A stretch of DNA of 32,343 bases from Actinomycetota bacterium (GTDB lineage: Bacteria; Actinomycetota; Acidimicrobiia; Acidimicrobiales; Ilumatobacteraceae), in NCBI GenBank assembly GCA_005788205.1, contig SXYT01000064.1:1-32343 (forward strand), in the 5' to 3' direction. Below the pieces are notes generated by a model, which saw only the letters and a list, made by a program, of their open reading frames with translations, was not told the origin of the DNA and did no database searches. Shown one piece after another: positions 15,706 through 23,662 of this stretch. The translations under genes and the position numbers were made by a program. How positions within the stretch are numbered: position 1 is the stretch's first letter; every line of letters begins with the position of its first letter.

Positions 15706-17619
15706 GTGCTCGATCTTGCCTGGTTGATCCCTGCCCTCCCCCTCGCGGGCTTCCTTCTCATCCTGCTGTTCGGCCGCCGGATGGGCGAGCCCGGTGCGGG
15801 CGTCCTCGCGACGTTCATGACCGCTGCCGCCTTCGTCGTCACTGCGGGCACGTACTTCGACCTGCTGTCGCGCACTGCCGAGGAGCGCCACCACACGGTC
15901 ACGCTCTTCTCGTGGATTCCCGTCGGTGGCCTGCAGGTCGACCTCGCATTCCTGGTGGACCCCCTGAGCGTGACCATGGCGCTCTTCGTGACCGGCATCG
16001 GTTCGCTCATCCATCTGTACGCAATCGGGTACATGCACGGTGACCCGAAGTTCCCCAAGTTCTTCCTCTACCTCAACCTGTTCGTCTTCTCGATGTTGAT
16101 GCTGGTCCTCGGCGAGAACCTTCTCGTGACGTTCCTCGGCTGGGAAGGCGTCGGGGCGTGCTCGTACTTCCTCATCTCGTTCTGGCACGACCGTGACTCC
16201 GCCGCGACCGCCGGCAAGAAGGCGTTCGTGACCAACCGTGTCGGCGACTGGGGGATGATGGTCGCGATGTTCATGGCCTTCGCCGCCGTGGGCACGCTGT
16301 CCTACGAGGGCATCAACCACGCGGCCCACTCGGGGGAGATCGCCCAGGTGACCGCCACCGGCATCGCGCTCATGCTCTTCGTCGGCGCGTGCGGCAAGTC
16401 GGCACAGTTGCCCCTCTACATCTGGCTGCCTGACGCGATGGAGGGCCCCACCCCGGTGTCCGCGCTGATCCACGCCGCCACGATGGTCACGTCCGGTGTG
16501 TTCCTCATGACCCGCATGGCCCCTGTCCTCGCCGAGACCTACTCGTGGGCACCTGACGTCATCGCAACCGTCGGAGCCCTCACGGCCCTCTTCGCCGCCA
16601 CCATCGCCGTGGCACAGACGGACATCAAGAAGGTCCTCGCGTACTCCACGGTCAGCCAGCTCGGTTTCATGTTCCTCGCCGTCGGTTCCGGGGCCTACGT
16701 GGCGGCGATCTTCCACATGGTGACCCACGCCTTCTTCAAGGCGCTGCTCTTCCTCGGTTCGGGCTCCGTGATCCACGGCATGCACCACGAGCAGGACATG
16801 CGCCGCATGGGTGCGCTGCGCAAGGTCATGCCGATCACCGGTTTCACCTTCATCATCGGCTGGCTCGCGATCGCCGGGGTGCCGCCGTTCGCCGGTTTCT
16901 GGTCGAAGGACGAGATCCTTCTCTACGCCTTCGCGAACAACCGTGCGCTCTACCTTGTCGGTGTCGTCACGGCGCTCCTCACCGCCTACTACATGACCCG
17001 CCAGGTGATCATGGTGTTCTTCGGCGAGGCGCGCTGGCATGACCACGCGGAGGAGCACGGCGCGCACGGCGACAGCCACGCACCCCACGAGAGCCCCTGG
17101 ACGATGACGCTGCCGCTCGTGGTCCTCGCCGGGCTCTCCGTCGTGGGCGGTGCCATCCAGCTGCCGTTCACGAAGGGCACCCATTTCCTCGAGCACTGGC
17201 TCGGGCCCGTGGTGCACGAGGCCGAGGCTGACATCCACAAGACGTGGGCGTACGAGAACAAGTGGCTGCTGCTGGGTCTCGCGGTCATCATCGCCGCCAC
17301 CGGCATTGGCGCCTCGGTCGCGGTGTACGCGAAAGGCAAGGCAAGACCGGTCGAGCCGCGCATCCTGGCTGACGGCTGGCGCTACGACGCCGCGATCGCC
17401 GGCCTCGTCGGTGGACCCGGCCGGGCCGCGTTCCAGGGCATCGCCGACATCGACGCGCGGATCGTGGACGGCGCCGTGAACGGCGTCGGCACCGAGGTAC
17501 GCAGCGTCAGCGGTCTGTTGCGCCGGGCCCAGAACGGTTTCATCCGTTCGTACGCGGCGATCATCAGCATCGGTGTCGTCGTGATGCTCGCCTGGTTCGT
17601 GTTGAGAGGGGTGCTGTGA
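15706..17619 (+). CDS. nuoL: Complex I subunit NuoL (antiporter-like)
   Basis: 637 residues from GTG 15706, six bases after nuoK. Antiporter-like proton channel with the long lateral helix. Key residues are E147 in GWEGVGACS and K231 in GKSAQLPL, followed by LPDAMEGPTPVSALIHAATMV. A His-rich loop, WHDHAEEHGAHGDSHAPH, follows FFGEAR near residue 445; a similar insertion occurs in the second NuoL at 30813. The C-terminal helix ends in MLAWFVLRGVL. The stop overlaps nuoM. Confidence 0.96.
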   Translation: MLDLAWLIPALPLAGFLLILLFGRRMGEPGAGVLATFMTAAAFVVTAGTYFDLLSRTAEERHHTVTLFSWIPVGGLQVDLAFLVDPLSVTMALFVTGIGSLIHLYAIGYMHGDPKFPKFFLYLNLFVFSMLMLVLGENLLVTFLGWEGVGACSYFLISFWHDRDSAATAGKKAFVTNRVGDWGMMVAMFMAFAAVGTLSYEGINHAAHSGEIAQVTATGIALMLFVGACGKSAQLPLYIWLPDAMEGPTPVSALIHAATMVTSGVFLMTRMAPVLAETYSWAPDVIATVGALTALFAATIAVAQTDIKKVLAYSTVSQLGFMFLAVGSGAYVAAIFHMVTHAFFKALLFLGSGSVIHGMHHEQDMRRMGALRKVMPITGFTFIIGWLAIAGVPPFAGFWSKDEILLYAFANNRALYLVGVVTALLTAYYMTRQVIMVFFGEARWHDHAEEHGAHGDSHAPHESPWTMTLPLVVLAGLSVVGGAIQLPFTKGTHFLEHWLGPVVHEAEADIHKTWAYENKWLLLGLAVIIAATGIGASVAVYAKGKARPVEPRILADGWRYDAAIAGLVGGPGRAAFQGIADIDARIVDGAVNGVGTEVRSVSGLLRRAQNGFIRSYAAIISIGVVVMLAWFVLRGVL

Positions 17620-19184
17620 TGCTCGTGTCCGCCGCCGAGGCAGGTCTCCACTCCGCGTCTTTCCCGGTTCTGACGGCGCTCATCGTGGTGCCGGTGATCG
17701 GCTCGCTCCTCGTCGCGTTGCTCAGTGACCGCCGGCCCGAGTGGGTCAAGCTGACTGCCGTCGTGATGTCCGTGGTGACCGCCGGCATGTCCATCTGGCT
17801 CCTCTCGGCCTTTTCTGCCCACGAGGGCGGTTTCCAGTTCGTCTCGCGCCATGACTGGATCGGGGCATGGGGGATCTCCTGGCACCTCGGTGTGGATGGC
17901 ATCTCGCTGTTCCTCGTGGTGCTGACGGGCATCCTGTTCCCGCTCGTGATTCTCGGCGTCGACCCCCATCATGACGAGAAGCGCTACCTCGCCTGGCTCC
18001 TCCTCCTCGAGGCCGGCGTGATGGGCAGCTTCCTCAGCCTCGACCTGTTCCTGTTCTTCATCTTCTTCGAGATCGTGCTCGTGCCCATGTACTTCCTCAT
18101 CGGCGGGTGGGGCTACGACAAGCGCGTCTACGCGGCAACCAAGTTCTTCCTCTACACGATGTTCGGGTCTGCTTTCATGCTCGTGGGCATCATCGCGACA
18201 GCCGCGCTCGCGCGGCGCGACATCGGTTACCTGACCTTCGATCTCGTGACGATCGCAGAACGGTCCTCGTTCGCGGCCTCCACCGGTCGCTGGCTCTTCC
18301 TGTCGTTCGCGATCGCATTCGCGGTGAAGGTGCCCCTGTTCCCGCTGCACACGTGGCTCCCCGACGCCCACACACAGGCCCCGACCGGAGGCTCCGTGAT
18401 CCTGGCCGGCGTGCTGCTGAAGCTGGGCACCTACGGCTTCCTGCGTTTCGGGCTCTATCTCTTCCCGGAGGCCGCGGTGTGGGCCAAGCCGCTCTTCCTC
18501 ACGCTCGCCACCATCGGGGTGATCTGGGGTGCCATCGCGGCGACAATGCAGACCGACCTGAAGCGACTGGTCGCTTACTCGTCCGTGGCGCACCTCGGGT
18601 TCATCGTCCTCGGCACCTTCGCCATCACGTCGCAGTCGCTCACCGGCTCCGTCATGCAGATGGTGAACCACGGGGTGTCGACGGGTGCGCTGTTCCTGAT
18701 GGTCGGGATGATCTACGAGCGCCGGCACACGCGCGAGATCGCCGAGCTCCGCGGCATCCAGAAGGTTGCCCCCATCTTTGCGGCGGCCTTCATGGTCGTG
18801 ATGCTCTCGTCAATCGGCGTGCCGGGCCTGAACGGGTTCGTCGGTGAGTTCCTGGTGCTCATCGGTTCGTTCGAGACGGCCCGATGGTGGACTGTCGTCG
18901 CCGCGACCGGCGTGATTCTCGCCGCGCTGTACCTGCTCTGGGCGTACCAGCGCGTCTTCCACGGCGAGCCGGACGAGGCGAACTCGGCTTTCCCCGAGAT
19001 CACCCTGCGGGAGGGCGCCCTGGTGCTCTGCTTCATCGGCCTGATCGGGTTCACCGGCATCTACCCGAAGCCGATGCTCGAGCGCATCGAGCCGAGCGTC
19101 GACCGTCTGATCGAGCACGTGGAGAAGCACTCTGACCACCGCGCACCCGAGCATGCGTCTGACCACGGCAAGGAGGGCGAGTGA
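17619..19184 (+). CDS. nuoM: Complex I subunit NuoM (antiporter-like)
   Basis: 521 residues from ATG 17619 (TGATG overlap); the GTG three bases upstream would add one residue. Fourteen predicted helices. Functional residues are E151 (FFEIVLVPMYFLIG) and K237 (AVKVPLFPLHTWLPDAH). The C-terminus is a charged His-rich tail, HVEKHSDHRAPEHASDHG, beyond the last helix. It overlaps nuoN by one base. Confidence 0.96.
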   Translation: MLVSAAEAGLHSASFPVLTALIVVPVIGSLLVALLSDRRPEWVKLTAVVMSVVTAGMSIWLLSAFSAHEGGFQFVSRHDWIGAWGISWHLGVDGISLFLVVLTGILFPLVILGVDPHHDEKRYLAWLLLLEAGVMGSFLSLDLFLFFIFFEIVLVPMYFLIGGWGYDKRVYAATKFFLYTMFGSAFMLVGIIATAALARRDIGYLTFDLVTIAERSSFAASTGRWLFLSFAIAFAVKVPLFPLHTWLPDAHTQAPTGGSVILAGVLLKLGTYGFLRFGLYLFPEAAVWAKPLFLTLATIGVIWGAIAATMQTDLKRLVAYSSVAHLGFIVLGTFAITSQSLTGSVMQMVNHGVSTGALFLMVGMIYERRHTREIAELRGIQKVAPIFAAAFMVVMLSSIGVPGLNGFVGEFLVLIGSFETARWWTVVAATGVILAALYLLWAYQRVFHGEPDEANSAFPEITLREGALVLCFIGLIGFTGIYPKPMLERIEPSVDRLIEHVEKHSDHRAPEHASDHGKEGE

Positions 19185-20689
19185 TGAACAGCCTCCTCGC
19201 GTTCACCGGACCGGACATCGCCTTCACCGACGTCCTGCCGCTCCTGATCTGGCTGGGCACCGCGTGCGCCGTCCTGCTCCTCGGTTCGCTGGTGCCGCGA
19301 TGGCCGCGAGGGACCTGGGCGGCGGTCACTTCCGTTTCCGCCGTGGCGGTCGTGGTCCAGCAGCTCTCCAAGTGGCAGGACATCGGCACGGAGGGCACCG
19401 GCACCGCGCTCGCCGGTGCCGTGTCCGTGGACCGGTTCGCCGTGTTCGGCACGATCATCGTTGCGGTCGCCCTGGGTCTCGTCGCGCTCGTCACCCATGA
19501 CTACCTGACCCGAGAGGGCAACGACGGCCCGGAGCTCTACGCGCTCTTCATCACGGCTGCCATGGGTGCACAGATCATGCTGAGCGCGAACGATCTCATC
19601 GTGCTCTTCCTCGGCCTCGAGACCCTGAGCCTCTCGCTCTACGTGCTGGTGGCGAGCAACCGCCGCCGGGAGCAGAGCCAGGAGGCGGGCCTCAAGTACT
19701 TCGTGCTCGGTGGTTTCGCCTCGGCGTTCTTCCTCTACGGGATCGCATTGATCTACGGCGCGACGGGCTCCACGAATCTCACCAGCATCATGGAGGGGTT
19801 CGCCGCCGGGATCGCGATCGAGCGCAACGATGCTCTCCTCCTGGTGGGAATCGGCCTTCTCCTGGTGGGGCTCGCCTTCAAGGTCTCTGCCGTCCCGTTC
19901 CACGTGTGGACGCCGGATGTCTATGAGGGGGCACCCTCCCCGGTGACCGCGTTCATGGCTTCGGCCGGCAAGGTGGCCGCGTTCACGGCACTCCTCCGCG
20001 TGCTCGTCACGGCGCTGGAGCGCAGGGTGGACGACTGGCGGCCGGTCGTGTGGATCCTCGCGATCGTCACCGTGTTCGTCGGCTCGATCCTGGCAGTGGT
20101 CCAGACGAACGTGAAGCGCATGCTCGCCTTCTCGTCCATCGCGCATGCAGGGTTCGTGCTGGTCGGTGTCGAGGCTGCCGCCCACGCCGGGAGCAACGGG
20201 ATCGCGTCGTCGATGACGTACCTGCTCCTCTACACCGTGCTCGTGATCGGTTCCTTCACCGTCGTGTTCGTGGTCGCGGGCAAGGGGGACGGTGCGTCCT
20301 CGCTCGACGACTTCCGGGGACTTGCGCGCCGGCGCCCGTTTCTCGCACTCGGTTTCACGGTCCTGCTGCTCGCCCAGGCGGGTGTGCCCTTCACCGGGGG
20401 GTTCGTCGCCAAGTTCGGTGTCATCAAGAGTGCGGTCGAGGCCGACAGTTACGTGATCGCTGTCGCCGCGATGGTCGCGGCCGTCATCGGAGCGTTCCTC
20501 TACCTCCGGATCATGGTGAGCATGTGGCTCGATGACACCTCCGGCGAGATGACCCTCGAGGTCCCGCGGCTCGCCGGTCTCGTCATCGCACTCACCGTCG
20601 TCTTCACCCTCTTCGTCGGGTTCTTCCCCGGCTGGCTGCTCGACGCCGCCGAGCTCATCGGCGTCCACCGCGCGGCACCCGTCGGGTAG
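19184..20689 (+). CDS. nuoN: Complex I subunit NuoN (antiporter-like)
   Basis: 501 residues from ATG 19184, overlapping the nuoM stop. Antiporter-like subunit with E146 (FLGLETLSLSLYVL) and K233 (AFKVSAVPFHVWTPDVYEG). This completes a full nuoA-N set in canonical order. The next gene starts 11 bases later without an obvious terminator, so readthrough into the glycosyltransferase gene is likely. Confidence 0.96.
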   Translation: MNSLLAFTGPDIAFTDVLPLLIWLGTACAVLLLGSLVPRWPRGTWAAVTSVSAVAVVVQQLSKWQDIGTEGTGTALAGAVSVDRFAVFGTIIVAVALGLVALVTHDYLTREGNDGPELYALFITAAMGAQIMLSANDLIVLFLGLETLSLSLYVLVASNRRREQSQEAGLKYFVLGGFASAFFLYGIALIYGATGSTNLTSIMEGFAAGIAIERNDALLLVGIGLLLVGLAFKVSAVPFHVWTPDVYEGAPSPVTAFMASAGKVAAFTALLRVLVTALERRVDDWRPVVWILAIVTVFVGSILAVVQTNVKRMLAFSSIAHAGFVLVGVEAAAHAGSNGIASSMTYLLLYTVLVIGSFTVVFVVAGKGDGASSLDDFRGLARRRPFLALGFTVLLLAQAGVPFTGGFVAKFGVIKSAVEADSYVIAVAAMVAAVIGAFLYLRIMVSMWLDDTSGEMTLEVPRLAGLVIALTVVFTLFVGFFPGWLLDAAELIGVHRAAPVG

Positions 20690-20700
20690 GGCAGCCCCCG

Positions 20701-22182
20701 ATGAGGCGCGCACTCGTGCTGCTCGCCACGATGAGCGAGACCGACACCATCGAGTCGGTCCTCGGGGAGGTCGCCGAGGCGACCGGACAGTTGTCCCGGC
20801 TCGACTGGTCGTTCAGGGTGCTCATCGTCGACGACGGAGGCTCCGTGGAGTTCCATGCCCTGTGCCGCCGCCTCGGGACGGCGTTCGGGCTGGACCTGGA
20901 CGTCGTGGACGGGCCGCGCGCCGGACTCGGTGGTGCGGTGCTGCACGGTTTTGCCGCGGCTCTCGCTGACCCGTCCATCGGGTTCGTGGTGAATCTCGAT
21001 GCCGACGGACAGCATGACGCCCGCCAGATGGGTGACCTCCTCCGGGCGCACATTGCGCGCGGGGCGGGCATCACGATCGGCTCACGATGGACCCGCGGCG
21101 GCAGGTGCTACGGGCTGTCCCCGGCGCGCCGGGTCCTGTCGCGGGCGAGTGCCGTCGCACTCCACGCAGCCGGCGTGCCGCGCCACGTGAAGGATCCGAC
21201 CACCAGTTTCCGTGTGTACGGCCGTGACGTCGTTGATGCCATAGCCCGCGACATCACGGGGTTCTCGGGCTTCTCGTTCTTCGGTGCGGCTGTCGCGGTG
21301 GCCCACTCGCGCGGCTACGAGGTGGTCGAGACGCCGATCATCTTTCGTCCCCGTCTCGGGGGCAGGTCCAACCTCCGGGCGGTGCAGGTGAGACGGGCCG
21401 TCCGGGACCTTCCCGAGATCGCATCCGTCGCCGCAATGGTGCGGCGGCGCGAGCAGGGATTCCTGACTGCGGCCCATGCCGCGGCCGGGCCGGCCGCGTA
21501 CAACGCGTCCCGTGAACTGGAGGTCCTCTCGAACACCCCCGTCTCCACCCGCATCGTTCTTGATGCACTCCTCCCGCACGTCGGTGGGCGCGTGCTCGAG
21601 GTCGGTGCAGGGCTCGGGCTCGTCACGGAGCAGCTGGTCGCCGCGGGGCGCACGGTGACCGCGCTGGAGCCCGACCCGTCCCTCCATGCGCGCATCGGCA
21701 GCAGGGGAGCAGGCGCCACCGTCCTCAACGCGACGCTCGCATCGAGTGGCGTGACCGGCCCGTTCGACACCGTGCTGTACGTGAACGTCCTCGAGCACAT
21801 CGAGGATGATGCCGCTGAACTTGCGGCAGCTCGTGGCGTCCTGCGCGCGGGGGGGAACATCGTGATCTTCGTCCCCGCGATGCCGTCACTGTGGGGCACG
21901 ATGGATGCGGTGTCCGGCCATTTCCGGCGGTACCGCAGGAGGGAACTCGCGACGGTGATGCATGCCGCGGGACTCCGCACGCAGGTGCTGCACAACTTCG
22001 ACCCCGTGGGAATCATCCCGTACTGGCTCGCCTACAGGATCCTGCGCAGGAAGGTTCTCGGCGGGGCGGCAGTCGGCGCCTACGACAGGGTCATCGTCCC
22101 GGCGTCACGGGTCGTCTCGCGGGTCTCGCGGGGGCGCGGCCCGGGAAAGAACCTGGTCGCGGTCGGTTCGTCCGCGCCCTGA
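20701..22182 (+). CDS. Glycosyltransferase family 2 - SAM methyltransferase fusion
   Basis: 493 residues with two catalytic domains. Residues 1-245 form a GT-A fold of the dolichol-phosphate-mannose synthase type: IVDDGG (42-47), the metal-binding NLDADGQHD (98-106), GSRW, and DPTTSFRVY (165-173). Residues 275-480 form a class I methyltransferase with motif I VLEVGAGLGLVT (298-309), ALEPDPSL and NVLEHIEDD. No membrane anchor is certain, though a hydrophobic stretch follows near 435. A plausible job is to transfer a sugar to a polyprenyl phosphate or cell-surface glycan and methylate the product, but the substrate cannot be read from the sequence. It follows nuoN by 11 bases, so it may be expressed with the respiratory operon by chance rather than by function. 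Confidence 0.88.
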   Translation: MRRALVLLATMSETDTIESVLGEVAEATGQLSRLDWSFRVLIVDDGGSVEFHALCRRLGTAFGLDLDVVDGPRAGLGGAVLHGFAAALADPSIGFVVNLDADGQHDARQMGDLLRAHIARGAGITIGSRWTRGGRCYGLSPARRVLSRASAVALHAAGVPRHVKDPTTSFRVYGRDVVDAIARDITGFSGFSFFGAAVAVAHSRGYEVVETPIIFRPRLGGRSNLRAVQVRRAVRDLPEIASVAAMVRRREQGFLTAAHAAAGPAAYNASRELEVLSNTPVSTRIVLDALLPHVGGRVLEVGAGLGLVTEQLVAAGRTVTALEPDPSLHARIGSRGAGATVLNATLASSGVTGPFDTVLYVNVLEHIEDDAAELAAARGVLRAGGNIVIFVPAMPSLWGTMDAVSGHFRRYRRRELATVMHAAGLRTQVLHNFDPVGIIPYWLAYRILRRKVLGGAAVGAYDRVIVPASRVVSRVSRGRGPGKNLVAVGSSAP

Positions 22183-22191
22183 CGTCATCGG

Positions 22192-22197
22192 TACTCT
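22192..22197 (+). promoter_or_regulatory. -10 element of a leaderless promoter for the enoyl-CoA hydratase gene
   Basis: TACTCT fits TANNNT and is followed by seven bases and then ATG 22205. That spacing puts the transcription start on or next to the start codon, as in leaderless actinobacterial genes. There is no ribosome site in the gap, which supports the reading. A -35 box is not clear. Confidence 0.45.
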
Positions 22198-22204
22198 CTG
22201 CCGC

Positions 22205-22948
22205 ATGGCAGTGCTCACGGACTTCAGCGACAACATCCTCACCATCACGATCAACCGCCCCGACGCGGGCAACGCCCTCAACGCCGAGGTCGGCGAGGGT
22301 CTCGTGGATGCGTTCAAGCGGGCCGAGGACGACGACGACGTCCGCGCGGTCATCCTCACGGGTGCGGGGGAGAAGATCTTCTGTGCCGGCATGGACCTGA
22401 AGGCGTTCGCCTCCGGCCAGGGTGTCGACAAGATCGGGGCCGGCATGAGTGCCCTCGACACCTGCAGGAAGCCGCTCATCGCGGCGGTGAACGGGCATGC
22501 ACTCGCGGGCGGCTTCGAACTGGTGCTGAAGTGCGACATGGTCGTGTCGGTCGACGGCGTGCGCTTCGGGATCCCCGAGGTGAAGCGCGGTCTCTACGCC
22601 GCCGGCGGCGGGACGCGCCTGCCGCGGCGCATCCCGCTCGCGGTCGCGCTCGAGATGGGCCTCACCGGTGACCCGATCTCCCCCCAGCGAGCGCTCGAGC
22701 TGGGTCTCATCAACCAGGTCGTGCCGCGCGAGGATCTGCTCCCCGCCGCCACTGCGCTCGCCGCGCGCGTCACCGTCAACGGGCCGCTCGCCGTGCGGTG
22801 GACGAAGGAACTCATGTGGGACGAGCTCGGCCAGCCGAGCGCCGAGAAGCAGCGCGAGGCGACCGGGAAGGTCTTCAGCAGCGAGGACGCACGCGAGGGC
22901 GCGACCGCGTTCGCCGAGAAGCGCACGCCGCAGTGGAAGAACCGCTGA
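22205..22948 (+). CDS. Enoyl-CoA hydratase/isomerase (crotonase family)
   Basis: 247 residues, the normal crotonase length. The oxyanion hole comes from FCAGMDLKAF (59-68) and NGHALAGG (96-103). The two catalytic glutamates of rat enoyl-CoA hydratase (E144, E164) correspond to E105 in GGFEL and E125 in GIPEV, with the same spacing of 20. Both are present, so true hydratase activity on 2-enoyl-CoA is likely, probably in fatty-acid or branched-chain acid degradation. Substrate choice is not readable. It starts at ATG 22205 behind a candidate leaderless promoter; an open frame upstream from 21962 lies inside the preceding gene. It converges with the minus-strand gene at 22970. Confidence 0.9.
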   Translation: MAVLTDFSDNILTITINRPDAGNALNAEVGEGLVDAFKRAEDDDDVRAVILTGAGEKIFCAGMDLKAFASGQGVDKIGAGMSALDTCRKPLIAAVNGHALAGGFELVLKCDMVVSVDGVRFGIPEVKRGLYAAGGGTRLPRRIPLAVALEMGLTGDPISPQRALELGLINQVVPREDLLPAATALAARVTVNGPLAVRWTKELMWDELGQPSAEKQREATGKVFSSEDAREGATAFAEKRTPQWKNR

Positions 22949-22959
22949 ACGGATGAGCG

Positions 22960-22985
22960 GCGGGCGCGCCTAGCGGCGCGCCTGC
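22960..22985. terminator. GC hairpin between convergent genes, probable bidirectional terminator
   Basis: GGCGCGCC-TAGC-GGCGCGCC forms an 8-bp all-GC stem (22963-22970 with 22975-22982) and a 4-base loop; one GU and two more GC pairs extend it. It lies between the stop of the enoyl-CoA hydratase gene (22948) and the 3' end of the minus-strand hydrolase gene (22970), overlapping the latter's stop. There is no T-run, so it is not a classical intrinsic terminator, but its position fits one acting on both strands. Confidence 0.55.
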
Positions 22986-23662
22986 GCCACGAGAGTGTCG
23001 AAGAGGCCCTGGTTCGCGGGGTCGTCCGCAGCGGTGTCCTCGGGGTGCCACTGCACGCCCACCACCCAGCGAGCGGTCTCGTGCTCGACGGCCTCGATGG
23101 TGCCGTCAGCCGTGGTGGCCACGATCCGCAGACATGCCGCAGGCTGGTCGATCGCCTGGTGGTGGTAGGACATCGCGAGTGGCTCCGTCGTTCCCATCGC
23201 TGTCGCCACGCGCGAGCCCGCCACCACGTTGACCGAGTGGAGCACGCCGCGGTGCTCCCTGAAGTTGTCGAGGTGCTGGACGAGCGTCCCGCCCATCGCG
23301 ACGTTCAGCACCTGGTGCCCGCGGCACACCGCGAGCACCGGCAAGTCGAGCAAGATCGCGTGGCGAAGTGCACCGATCTCGAAGTCGTCGAGCGCGGCGT
23401 TGACGCCGAAGAGCCTGGCGCGCTCGGTCTGGCCGTAGGAGCGGGGGTCGACGTCCCCGCCACCGAGCATGACCACCCCGTCGCACCTGTCGATCGTGGC
23501 GCGGACTGCCGCGGCATCGTCGTTCGGTGGGATCACCACGGGGATGCCCCCGGCACGCTGGATCGCGTCCACATAGAGGCGGCCCGCGGCGACCACGGGG
23601 GTGCGCATGTTCTTCGCCTCGTCGCTGCGCCGCCCGGGTATGGCGATGAGAGGGGAAGTCAC
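22970..23662 (-). CDS. Class I glutamine-amidotransferase-like hydrolase (PuuD/peptidase C26 family)
   Basis: 230 residues. The catalytic triad is C113 in AVCRGHQVLNV, H206 and E208 in VQWHPED. GGGDVDP (67-73) and MSYHHQAID are typical of gamma-glutamyl-GABA hydrolase and its relatives, which cleave gamma-glutamyl amides in polyamine or amine degradation. The substrate here is not certain. It starts at GTG 23662, overlapping the stop of the threonine dehydratase gene (GTGA), so both form a minus-strand operon. Its 3' end carries the convergent hairpin. Confidence 0.85.
   Translation of the reverse strand: MTSPLIAIPGRRSDEAKNMRTPVVAAGRLYVDAIQRAGGIPVVIPPNDDAAAVRATIDRCDGVVMLGGGDVDPRSYGQTERARLFGVNAALDDFEIGALRHAILLDLPVLAVCRGHQVLNVAMGGTLVQHLDNFREHRGVLHSVNVVAGSRVATAMGTTEPLAMSYHHQAIDQPAACLRIVATTADGTIEAVEHETARWVVGVQWHPEDTAADDPANQGLFDTLVAQARR

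Noticed and set aside
15112-17238. Very long minus-strand open frame opposite nuoJ-nuoL
   Set aside because: It is antisense to conserved complex I genes and its translation is dominated by Glu, Arg, His and Asp, the mirror image of membrane-protein codons.
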